A stretch of DNA of 35,096 nt from Candidatus Shapirobacteria bacterium (GTDB taxonomy: Bacteria; Patescibacteriota; Microgenomatia; UBA12405). The notes below the pieces were generated by a model. The model was given only the letters and a program-made list of their open reading frames with translations. It was not told where the DNA came from and did no database searches. The position numbers and the translations under genes are program-made. The DNA lies in contig JAGORQ010000010.1 of assembly GCA_018062705.1 (NCBI GenBank), positions 1 to 35,096 on the forward strand. The letters are read 5' to 3'. Shown piece after piece: positions 9,682 to 15,889 of this stretch (its first letter is position 1; every line of letters begins with the position of its first letter).

Positions 9682-10241
9682 TGAATCGGCATCGCGCCGG
9701 AACAGGCATTGTACTCAAAAAAACCGGGCTAAACGAAGCGGATTACCTCCTAACTCTTTTAACTGAAGATTATGGCAAGATTACTTGTCTTGCCAAAGGT
9801 GTAAAAAATATTAAAAGTCACCGTCTAGGTAGCTTGCAAATAGGTAACGTTATCAAATACAGCACCTATTCCAAAAATAATTACTCATGGTTGTCAGAGT
9901 CAATCACCATTTTTCCTTTTCTCCAAACCGAAAAATCACTGACTCAGCTCAACCTGCTTTTTTATATTTTAGAGATTATTAATTTATTTATAGCTGAAGA
10001 TCAAAACATTGACGGCATCTACCCAGTAGTTGAGAAACTGATTAAAGCTATTAGTCTCAATCGTTTTGGTGATTTGATCACCCAAGAAATTGCCCTCATT
10101 GACACTCTTGGTTTTGGTACACCACCAGAAATTCACTCGGCTCACGAATCAAACGATCTCCCCGCCACCCAAAAACTAATTAAACAATATCTCGAATCTA
10201 TCATCGAAAAACCATTACAAAGCTCTAAATTATTTAAATAA
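9681..10241 (+). CDS. recO: DNA repair protein RecO (short form)
   Basis: RecO helps load RecA on SSB-coated DNA with RecR. The N-terminal OB-fold is recognisable: GIVLKKTGLNEADYLLTLLT, then DYGKITCLAKGVKN and a Ser-Leu-Gly element before the helical C-terminal domain. I start at ATG 9681, overlapping the previous stop. At 186 residues it is shorter than the roughly 240 of typical RecO and has no C-terminal Cys zinc site, as seen in reduced genomes. Its last 19 codons (10185-10241) are duplicated in diverged form at 10896-10952, on the far side of a small cassette; see the findings. Confidence 0.85.
   Translation: MNRHRAGTGIVLKKTGLNEADYLLTLLTEDYGKITCLAKGVKNIKSHRLGSLQIGNVIKYSTYSKNNYSWLSESITIFPFLQTEKSLTQLNLLFYILEIINLFIAEDQNIDGIYPVVEKLIKAISLNRFGDLITQEIALIDTLGFGTPPEIHSAHESNDLPATQKLIKQYLESIIEKPLQSSKLFK
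10185..10241 (+). repeat. recO 3' end, left copy of a direct repeat flanking a cassette
   Basis: These 57 bases encode QYLESIIEKPLQSSKLFK plus stop. Extended by three bases on the right, 48 of 60 positions match the copy at 10896. Most differences are silent or conservative, so both copies were under selection as the end of a RecO protein at some time. This copy is the one now joined to the complete gene. Confidence 0.75.
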
Positions 10242-10254
10242 TCGCAAAATTTGA

Positions 10255-10260
10255 TATACT
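10255..10260 (+). promoter_or_regulatory. Possible -10 element for the folded RNA
   Basis: TATACT lies 13 bases after the recO stop, on the strand of the folded element at 10322. A second option is TTGACA at 10270-10275 with a weak -10 (CTAACT) 17 bases later. Either would give a transcript running into the folded element and antisense to the 3' end of the nuclease-like ORF. There is no direct evidence of transcription. Confidence 0.3.
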
Positions 10261-10321
10261 ATTACAGTATTGACAATTTGTAGTAAAAGTATCTAACTTA
10301 ATAATTAAAATAAATGTAATT

Positions 10322-10429
10322 TTTTGCGGGGCTGAAATGCAGAAAGGCTCTACTGCGGAGCGTGAGTAGGTCCGAAAGGATATCGAAAATGCTACGATGA
10401 AGGCAGGTCGCCCTTCCAGCTCCACAAAA
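10322..10429 (+). ncRNA. Strongly folded RNA-like element of unknown family
   Basis: A closing stem pairs 10322-10334 (TTTTGCGGGGCTG) with 10417-10429 (CAGCTCCACAAAA), 12 of 13 pairs including one G-U. Inside are four hairpins: CTACT/AGTAG with a 10-base loop, GTCC-GAAA-GGAT with a GNRA tetraloop, ATCG/CGAT with a 9-base loop, and GAAGG/CCTTC with an 8-base loop abutting the closing stem. The GAAA loop favours the plus strand. It overlaps the last 38 bases of the minus-strand ORF. It lacks the AGCAG loop of SRP RNA, the T-loop of tRNA/tmRNA, and a tag reading frame. I do not recognise the family. Confidence 0.5.
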
Positions 10430-10865
10430 GTCTATATTTGTCCAAATAACTTTCTTTACCTACTCTCAACCTAAAAGCAGTCACTATAAAATTCGTTTCG
10501 TCTTGTCCTTCATCAAAGTTTGATTCACAGGTTTCCAATGAACATAGATACATCACTTCTTGGATAATTTTCGTAAAAACATAATTTCCTTTTTTACCAG
10601 ATCTATTTTTATAAATACTATCCGGATATTTTACTAAATGCACCACATTTCTCAACAAAAAATCAAATTCCTCGGCTGGTTTTTTGTCATACATATGTTT
10701 CATTGACTTCGCCGACCAATACACTTTCTGCGATTTTAAATTAAGAGACTTTTTAACAGCCTTTGTTATTGTACATAAAAACAGAATTCTGTCCGAAACC
10801 ATTGCGTTCTCACCAGTATCTTTTATAAACAACTTAAAAAATTTTATCGCCCCGCAATTTTCCAC
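10392..10865 (-). CDS. Small protein resembling BECR-fold (barnase/EndoU/ColicinE5/RelE) nucleases
   Basis: 157 residues, the only minus-strand gene in this part of the window. Conserved-looking stretches are VYWSAKSMKHMYDKKPAEEF (about 48-67), KYPDSIYKN, YVFTKII, NFIVTAFRL and the C-terminal LLWSWKGDLPSS. This pattern (a K-H motif, P-D-x-I-Y, F-x-K, V-T-A-F-R, then W-x-W) recalls phage-type BECR toxin nucleases, from memory and not verified by search. The start is GTG 10865, preceded by an AGGAG Shine-Dalgarno on the minus strand (10876-10880), which is unusual for this window and hints at foreign origin. Its 3' end is inside the folded element at 10322-10429. No antitoxin-like protein gene is adjacent. 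Confidence 0.65.
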   Translation of the reverse strand: MENCGAIKFFKLFIKDTGENAMVSDRILFLCTITKAVKKSLNLKSQKVYWSAKSMKHMYDKKPAEEFDFLLRNVVHLVKYPDSIYKNRSGKKGNYVFTKIIQEVMYLCSLETCESNFDEGQDETNFIVTAFRLRVGKESYLDKYRLLWSWKGDLPSS

Positions 10866-10895
10866 ATAAAAATAATACTCCTATATTTATTACAA

Positions 10896-10952
10896 AACTA
10901 TCTCAAATCAATCATCAAAAAACCTCTCCAAAGTTCCAAGTTGTTTAAATAA
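10896..10952 (+). pseudogene. Remnant of a recO 3' end, right copy of the direct repeat
   Basis: Read in frame this gives NYLKSIIKKPLQSSKLFK then TAA, against QYLESIIEKPLQSSKLFK at the end of the intact recO: 15 of 18 residues are identical, with synonymous differences at most codons. The frame stays open upstream to about 10863, but no RecO sequence is recognisable there beyond a few residues. The glyS promoter follows directly, so this copy probably marks the original recO-glyS junction. Confidence 0.75.
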
Positions 10953-10954
10953 TC

Positions 10955-10963
10955 TGTTATAAT
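10955..10963 (+). promoter_or_regulatory. Extended -10 promoter of glyS
   Basis: TGTTATAAT is an extended -10 box. The same nine bases occur before the MurE-like gene (15871), rplU (32231) and the tRNA gene (34397). Transcription from here would start near 10970, just before the T-box leader. Confidence 0.65.
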
Positions 10964-10969
10964 TCTCTA

Positions 10970-11080
10970 TCAAAGTAGGGGATTGGCTCCCTACTTCCAA
11001 ATAGGTAAAAGTGAAAAATGAGGGTGGAACCGTCCTGAGTTTATCGAAGGACCCCTTAAAATTATATAATTTTAAGGACT
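10970..11080 (+). promoter_or_regulatory. Ultrashort glycine T-box riboswitch leader of glyS
   Basis: The T-box sequence AGGGTGGAACCG is at 11021-11032; TGGA fits the U-C-C-A end of tRNA-Gly. Upstream, a single perfect 8-bp stem (AAGTAGGG 10973-10980, CCCTACTT 10989-10996) carries loop GATTGGCT with a GGC glycine codon at 10985-10987, a plausible specifier. The long Stem I and stems II/III of classic T-boxes are absent. A 24-base perfect palindrome (11054-11077) buries the AAGGA ribosome binding site (11074-11078) before ATG 11081, and there is no U-run, so control is probably translational. AGGG 11021-11024 could pair with CCCT 11053-11056 and open that hairpin. Confidence 0.75.
11032..11052 (+). 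repeat. REP-like palindromic repeat, copy in the T-box leader
   Basis: GTCCTGAGTTTATCGAAGGAC forms a hairpin with stem GTCCT/AGGAC. A second copy with the same ends (GTCCT-AG and TCGAAGGAC) lies at 30236-30257 inside ileS. Palindromes of the form CCTTCGA-N-CTCAGG are, from general knowledge, widespread dispersed repeats in bacterial genomes. Here it sits between the T-box motif and the hairpin over the ribosome binding site. Confidence 0.65.
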
Positions 11081-12400
11081 ATGACTGATAAAAACCAAAA
11101 CGAACTGACTGCCAAAATCGTCTCCCTCTGCAAACGCCGAGGAATTATTTTTCAAAACTCAGAAATTTACGGCGGAGTTCAAGGGTTCTATGATTACGGA
11201 CCAATTGGCGCACTAATGAAGAAAAACTGGAAAGACTTGTGGATCAGAGACAATGTTACTCGTCGTCCCGATGTGGTGATGATCGATGGCACAATTATTA
11301 CCCACCCAAAAGTTTGGGAAGCCAGTGGCCACGTCAAAAATTTCGGTGACGAACTGGTTGAATGCAAAAAATGTCACCAGCGTTTTCGTCCTGATCTTAT
11401 CGACAATGCCACCAAATGTCCTGAATGTGGTGGCGAATTTACTGAGCCAAAAAAATTCAATATCCTCTTCCACACCGAAATTGGTGTAGTCGAGGGTGAA
11501 AAAGTTCATGCCTATCTTCGCGGTGAAGCCTGTCAAACTATTTATCTCGATTTTAAAAACATTATCGATTCTTGCCGAGTCAAAATACCTTTTGGTATTG
11601 CCCAAATCGGAAAAGCTTTTAGAAACGAAATTACTCCCAAAAATTTTCTCTATCGAACCCGCGAATTTGAGCAATGGGATATTCAATATTTTGTCCACCA
11701 AAGTGAAATGGATAAATGGTACGAATATTGGAAACAACAACGGATGGTATGGTACCAAGCACTTTTCAACAACAAAGATTCACTCCGGTTTCGCCAACAC
11801 GAACCAGATGAATTAATTTTCTATGCCAAAAAGGCATTTGATATCGAATACAATGCCCCCTGGGGTTGGGCCGAAATGGAAGGTATTCACTGGCGTTCCG
11901 ATTATGATTTAACCCAACACTCCAAATTTAGTGGCCAAGATTTAACATATTTAGATCCAGTTACTCATGAACGCTATTTACCTTGGATTGTCGAAACTTC
12001 AGGTGGGGTCGACCGGTCATTTTTCTTTTTACTACTTGATGCCTACCGAGAAGACAAATTGGAAAATGGCGATATTCGCACTTGGCTAAAAATTAACCCA
12101 AAAGTTTCTGCCTATAAATTAGCAATTTTTCCACTAGCTTCCAACAAACCAGAGCTTATTGAGAAGGCGAAATCTCTGCACTTAGAACTAAGCACTAAGT
12201 ACTCTGTAGATTATGACGACAGCAGTAGTATAGGTAAAAAATATCGTCGTCAGGATGAAATTGGTACACCCTACTGTGTTGTTATCGATTACCAAACTCT
12301 TGAAGATGACACAGTTTCAATTCGTGACCGTGACACCATGGAGCAAATTCGTCTCAAGTCTGCCGAAGTTGACAACTGGATTGCTTCCAAGTTAAAGTAA
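11081..12400 (+). CDS. glyS: Glycyl-tRNA synthetase, class II homodimeric type
   Basis: It charges tRNA-Gly. The N-terminus has CKRRGIIFQNSEIYGGVQGF and YDYGPIGALMKKNWKDLW (motif 1), followed by a zinc-binding insert CKKCHQRF...CPECGGEF (about residues 91-115). Next come FGIAQIGKAFRNEITPKNFL and the catalytic class II core, with WIVETSGGVDRSFFFLLLDA as motif 3. The C-terminal anticodon-binding domain includes YDDSSSIGKKYRRQDEIGTP. At 439 residues it is the compact alpha2 form. Residues LHLELSTKYS near 366 are encoded by a dispersed repeat. It is preceded by a T-box leader matching glycine and has a weak, hairpin-covered AAGGA site two bases before ATG. Confidence 0.96.
   Translation: MTDKNQNELTAKIVSLCKRRGIIFQNSEIYGGVQGFYDYGPIGALMKKNWKDLWIRDNVTRRPDVVMIDGTIITHPKVWEASGHVKNFGDELVECKKCHQRFRPDLIDNATKCPECGGEFTEPKKFNILFHTEIGVVEGEKVHAYLRGEACQTIYLDFKNIIDSCRVKIPFGIAQIGKAFRNEITPKNFLYRTREFEQWDIQYFVHQSEMDKWYEYWKQQRMVWYQALFNNKDSLRFRQHEPDELIFYAKKAFDIEYNAPWGWAEMEGIHWRSDYDLTQHSKFSGQDLTYLDPVTHERYLPWIVETSGGVDRSFFFLLLDAYREDKLENGDIRTWLKINPKVSAYKLAIFPLASNKPELIEKAKSLHLELSTKYSVDYDDSSSIGKKYRRQDEIGTPYCVVIDYQTLEDDTVSIRDRDTMEQIRLKSAEVDNWIASKLK
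12178..12206 (+). repeat. Short dispersed repeat, coding LSTKY in frame (copy 2)
   Basis: It contains the 17 bases ACTAAGCACTAAGTACT (12187-12203), identical to 5437-5453. It encodes HLELSTKYS in a helix-linker region of the GlyRS anticodon-binding domain. A weaker relative, CTAAGCACCAAGTTAGT, occurs at about 16606-16622 in the MurE-like gene, where it also reads LSTKL. Confidence 0.6.
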
Positions 12401-12403
12401 CTT

Positions 12404-13039
12404 ATGAAGAAAAAAATAACCTTGATGATTGCCGTCGCTTTATTATTATCGGGTTGTGGGGCAAAAACCACCCCAAAAACAACCACGGCTCCAACTTCAA
12501 AACCAAAAACAGTCGATATGGCAGTTGCCGACAGACCTTATGTTAGTTTAATTCCCACCGCCGACGGACACTGGTTAACCTTAAAAATTTCCAAAATTCC
12601 CTCTTTTGTTAACACTATTGAGTATGAGCTTCTTTACAACGCTGCCGACGGCACCAACGAAATTGAAAAAGGCGTTAGTGGCACAGTCAAAGAGTCAGAA
12701 ATTACCGCCAATGTAGAGCGCAAGCTGTTGCTCGGTACAGAAAGTTGCACTTCCGGCTGTAAATACGCCTATGATAACGGTGTTTATGGCGGGACACTTA
12801 CACTCAATTTTTACACCAAAGATGGTCAAGTTTCCAATTATGAAACACCTTTTGCTTTGGCATCATCTGCAAAACTCAAAAAGGATGGTCAAATTAAACT
12901 CGACACCGAAGATTTTGCTATCAAAACTACTGGTCTCACTGGAAGTGATTTTTTTGTCATGCTCAAGAATTACACTGAAGTTTACTCACTATTCACCAGT
13001 GGCAAATCTCCACTCGCCAAGGACTATCCCCAAAAATAA
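12404..13039 (+). CDS. Predicted lipoprotein of unknown function
   Basis: 211 residues. The N-terminus MKKKITLMIAVALLLSGC is a clear lipoprotein signal with lipobox LSGC and the lipidated cysteine at residue 18, so it should be anchored outside the cytoplasmic membrane. A Thr/Pro/Lys-rich linker (about 20-37) leads into a beta-rich domain of about 170 residues with a C-x3-C pair (CTSGC, about residue 112). No family is recognised. It lies 3 bases after glyS and its stop overlaps the rsmH start, so it belongs to the same run as the dcw cluster. Confidence 0.8.
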   Translation: MKKKITLMIAVALLLSGCGAKTTPKTTTAPTSKPKTVDMAVADRPYVSLIPTADGHWLTLKISKIPSFVNTIEYELLYNAADGTNEIEKGVSGTVKESEITANVERKLLLGTESCTSGCKYAYDNGVYGGTLTLNFYTKDGQVSNYETPFALASSAKLKKDGQIKLDTEDFAIKTTGLTGSDFFVMLKNYTEVYSLFTSGKSPLAKDYPQK

Positions 13040-13908
13040 TGGACTATCATTTACCGGTATTGTTGGTAGAAACTTGCGATTCCCTCAATATTCAGTCGGG
13101 GAAAATTTATCTCGATGTCACCTTGGGTCATGGTGGTCACACACTCGAAATTCTTCGTCGCGGGGGAATTGTTTATGGTATCGACCAAGATCCAGAAAAC
13201 TTAGCCATTGTTAGCTCAAGAATTAATCACGAAATACCCAATTTTAATCAAAATTTTCACCCAATCCACGGTAATTTTGCCAATTTAACCTCCCTTAACC
13301 TTCCAACAGATATCGCCGGTTTACTTGCTGATCTGGGATTAAATTCCACCCAGCAAAAATCAACTGGCCGAGGCTTCTCTTTCAACGACTCCGAGTCACT
13401 CGATATGAGGCTTGACCCACAAACCCAAACAGAAACCGCCGAAAACATTATTAATACCTACTCTTACGACGAGTTGGTTAATATTTTTTCTAAGATTTCT
13501 CAAGAAAATCTAGCCGAGCCCATAGTTCGTCAAATAATTTTTGCCAGACAAAATAAACCCATAAAAACCGGAATGGAGTTGGCTAATATTATTGGAAACG
13601 TTTATCAACAAAAAAACATTCGTACTTCTATCAATCCCGCTACTAAAATTTTTATGGCACTGAGAATAGTTGTTAACCAAGAATTTTTCAACTTGAATTC
13701 ACTTTTGAATTTTTCACTAACTCTTCCCAGTCAGGCCTCAATTGCCATCATTAGTTTTCACTCTGGGGAAGACCGACTAGTCAAGCTCTTTACCAGGCAA
13801 AATTCAACTCAGATAATCGCTTCAAAACCCATTACTCCGACAAATAAAGAAATAAGGGATAACCCTTTGTCACGCTCAGCCGTGCTTAGATCATATAAAA
13901 TAATTTAG
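13039..13908 (+). CDS. rsmH: 16S rRNA (cytosine(1402)-N4)-methyltransferase
   Basis: It methylates C1402 in the ribosomal P site using S-adenosylmethionine. Diagnostic segments in order: YHLPVLLVETCDSLNI at the start, LDVTLGHGGHTLEIL (SAM motif I), YGIDQDPENL, LLADLGLNSTQ, GRGFSFNDSESLDMRLDP, and the C-terminal SFHSGEDRLVKLF. Its 289 residues are near the family norm of about 300. As in most bacteria it opens the dcw cluster; mraZ is not present upstream. ATG 13039 overlaps the lipoprotein stop (TAATG) and its own stop overlaps the ftsL-like GTG. Confidence 0.96.
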   Translation: MDYHLPVLLVETCDSLNIQSGKIYLDVTLGHGGHTLEILRRGGIVYGIDQDPENLAIVSSRINHEIPNFNQNFHPIHGNFANLTSLNLPTDIAGLLADLGLNSTQQKSTGRGFSFNDSESLDMRLDPQTQTETAENIINTYSYDELVNIFSKISQENLAEPIVRQIIFARQNKPIKTGMELANIIGNVYQQKNIRTSINPATKIFMALRIVVNQEFFNLNSLLNFSLTLPSQASIAIISFHSGEDRLVKLFTRQNSTQIIASKPITPTNKEIRDNPLSRSAVLRSYKII

Positions 13909-14162
13909 TGAACCAAAGACTTATTATTACTATCACCCTAACTGTTCTCATCGCACAGTTAATTTTTTCATTTTATTACTCAAGTCTGTCGGTTAGTTTA
14001 AACCAAAAATATCAATCAATTTCCCTGGAATATCAAATTCTCCGCAACCTAAATGACCAGCTAAAAACCCAAATGGCGATTGCCACTTCACTCTCAAAAC
14101 TAGCCAGTGAATCCGCCAGCCTAAAACCAATCGATCAGGTTATCGATTTAAGTCAGCCATAA
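13908..14162 (+). CDS. ftsL: FtsL-like cell division protein
   Basis: 84 residues with a short N-terminus, one transmembrane helix (about 5-27) and an extracytoplasmic coiled-coil-like segment rich in Leu, Gln and Asn (about 32-75), the FtsL/DivIC architecture. FtsL sequences diverge strongly, so the call relies on size, topology and position between rsmH and a penicillin-binding protein. The start is GTG 13908, overlapping the rsmH stop (TAGTG). Confidence 0.75.
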   Translation: MNQRLIITITLTVLIAQLIFSFYYSSLSVSLNQKYQSISLEYQILRNLNDQLKTQMAIATSLSKLASESASLKPIDQVIDLSQP

Positions 14163-15772
14163 ATACTCAACGAAGTAAATCAGTTCTGTTTAGTCTTATT
14201 TTTTTCTTCCTGGTAGTTTTGGGGCGCTTATTTTACTGGCAAATTATCCAAGGACCATCACTTTACCTAAAAGCCATCTCTCAAACTTTAAAGCCAGAAA
14301 AAGTTAATCCAATCCGAGGCACAATCTATGATTCAAACAACTATCCTCTGGCTTTTAGTAGTCGATACTTCCAATTGTCTCTTTACAAACCCAACTTAAA
14401 AAAAGATTTGACTAATATTATCAACGAAATCAATTCAACCCACCCAAACCTAAGTCAAAAGGATCAAAATCTACTTTCAAAATTTAAGGATAATTCCGAT
14501 CAAAAATGGATCACACTTAGCGATCTTTTTAGTTATACCGACACTAAAAACCTAACCGATCCCGGCATAAGTTATGTTGAAATCGACAAGCGGTTATACC
14601 CCGAAGAAAACCTGGCTCGCAGTCTTCTAGGTTACCTCACCACCAACAATGATGGTACTACCCGAGGCATTAGTGGTTTGGAAAGTTTCTACCAAAAACA
14701 ATTAGCGGGAAAAACAGGTTATCTTTGGTCAACTAAAGACGCTACTGGGAAAACCATCATCAATAAACGAAGCTGGCAAGACTCTGTCCAAAACGGCATC
14801 GATCTTCACACTTCCATCAACCGATCTATCCAACACTTGGTCGAAAAAACTTTAAAAGAGGGGGTGATTAATTTTCAAGCTGATTCTGGCTCAATTTCTC
14901 TAATGGAACCAAACACCGGTCAAATAATCGCTATGGCAAACTTTCAAAACATAGCCACTGCTAGTGCTACCAAAATCATCCCTATCGCCGATTTGTTTGA
15001 ACCTGGCTCGATTTTTAAACCACTTGTGGTCACCATGGCGCTAGACTCCAACTCAATTAATACTGATTTTGTGTGCACCAAATGCAATTCGTCTCGCACT
15101 ATTGGTCAATACACTATAACCAATTGGGATAATGAGCTTCACCCCAACTCCAGCCTCCAAGACATTATTAAAAATTCCGACAACATCGGCATGAGCTATG
15201 TAATTGACCAGCTTGGCCTTAAATCATTTTTAAAGTATTTTTCCAAATTAAATCTAGACTCCAAATCAAATATTGATTTACCTGGAGAATCTTATCCATT
15301 ATCAAAAAATTATTGGCCAGACATTGACTTTGCCACCGCTTCATTTGGTCAGGGCTTTGCTGTCAACCAAATCCAAATGTTATCAGCTTTCAATTCACTT
15401 GCCACCGGTGGTACTTACCACCCACCCCGAATTGCCAAGTCAACCAAAATAGACAGTTCAATAATTTTCAAAACTGAGACGGTAAATAAAATAAAAGATA
15501 TATTACAGTATTCAGTTGAAAATGGGGCGGTAGCCAAACTCCGGCCAAAAGGATTAAAAGTTTGTGCTAAAAGTGGTACAGCCCAAGTATCCGTCCAAGG
15601 TTCCTATGTTGAGTCTGGCACCATCGCCTCGTATATTGGTTTTTCCCCCTGTCTTAACCCCAAATTTACCATGATAGTAACTATCAACAACCCCAAATCG
15701 TCACCCTGGGGTTCGTCAACTGCAGCTCCAATTTGGTACGATTTAGCGGAAAAAATCAGTTATCTATTATAA
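14159..15772 (+). CDS. ftsI: Penicillin-binding protein, FtsI/PBP2-like transpeptidase
   Basis: It crosslinks septal peptidoglycan. The transpeptidase residues are all present: SxxK as SIFK in EPGSIFKPLVV, SxN as SDN in KNSDNIGMSYV, and KSGTAQV in place of KTG. The N-terminal dimerisation region includes PIRGTIYDSNNYPLA. The first standard start is TTG 14219, but that cuts through the transmembrane helix. The frame is open upstream, giving INTQRSKSVLFSLIFFFLVV from ATA 14159, which overlaps the ftsL stop (CATAAAT). No ATG, GTG or TTG lies between the upstream stop (14108) and 14219, so I extend to 14159 as the likely, non-standard start. CTG 14186 is another possibility. Confidence 0.85.
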   Translation: MNTQRSKSVLFSLIFFFLVVLGRLFYWQIIQGPSLYLKAISQTLKPEKVNPIRGTIYDSNNYPLAFSSRYFQLSLYKPNLKKDLTNIINEINSTHPNLSQKDQNLLSKFKDNSDQKWITLSDLFSYTDTKNLTDPGISYVEIDKRLYPEENLARSLLGYLTTNNDGTTRGISGLESFYQKQLAGKTGYLWSTKDATGKTIINKRSWQDSVQNGIDLHTSINRSIQHLVEKTLKEGVINFQADSGSISLMEPNTGQIIAMANFQNIATASATKIIPIADLFEPGSIFKPLVVTMALDSNSINTDFVCTKCNSSRTIGQYTITNWDNELHPNSSLQDIIKNSDNIGMSYVIDQLGLKSFLKYFSKLNLDSKSNIDLPGESYPLSKNYWPDIDFATASFGQGFAVNQIQMLSAFNSLATGGTYHPPRIAKSTKIDSSIIFKTETVNKIKDILQYSVENGAVAKLRPKGLKVCAKSGTAQVSVQGSYVESGTIASYIGFSPCLNPKFTMIVTINNPKSSPWGSSTAAPIWYDLAEKISYLL

Positions 15773-15814
15773 TTTAGTTAATTTTTTTTATAAAAAAATA
15801 GTAATTTTTCCTAT

Positions 15815-15840
15815 CTGAATAAGTTTATTATAATAATTTA
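15815..15840 (+). promoter_or_regulatory. Conserved intergenic motif, copy 1 (possible promoter or operator)
   Basis: It contains TGAATAAGTTTATTAT (15816-15831), repeated exactly at 31039 and 32145. The core AATAA-GT-TTATT is a near palindrome and runs into a TATAAT box. The surrounding gap (15773-15889) is AT-rich and otherwise holds only the downstream promoter at 15871. Confidence 0.5.
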
Positions 15841-15870
15841 TTGCCGAAATTATCGTTAATATTACATTTC

Positions 15871-15879
15871 TGTTATAAT
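15871..15879 (+). promoter_or_regulatory. Extended -10 promoter of the MurE-like gene
   Basis: TGTTATAAT, identical to the boxes before glyS, rplU and tRNA-Val. The expected start point is only a few bases before ATG 15890, so the transcript would have almost no leader. Confidence 0.6.
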
Positions 15880-15889
15880 AAGACACCTC

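Larger units (their letters stand above)
10242..10895. mobile_element. Putative inserted cassette between two recO 3' ends
   Basis: About 654 bp separate the intact recO stop from a second, diverged recO 3' end. The interval holds one minus-strand ORF and a folded RNA-like element, and no integrase or transposase. The arrangement resembles elements that insert at the 3' end of a gene and restore it with their own copy of the tail, or a recombination with DNA from a relative. The boundaries are set by the direct repeats only. Calling it mobile is an inference. Confidence 0.5.

Noticed and set aside
10328-10425. SRP RNA (4.5S) suggested by AGGTCCGAAAGGA
   Set aside because: The GNRA hairpin fits, but the obligatory AGCAG side of the SRP internal loop is missing and the arms form several hairpins instead of one long rod.
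10328-10425. tmRNA or tRNA suggested by GGGGCTG/CAGCTCCA ends
   Set aside because: The acceptor-like stem is good, but there is no TTCRA T-loop, no D-loop and no tag reading frame, and the length is about 100 bases.
11213-11758. A 181-residue minus-strand frame opposite glyS
   Set aside because: It lies fully inside a well-supported gene and shows no conserved domain.
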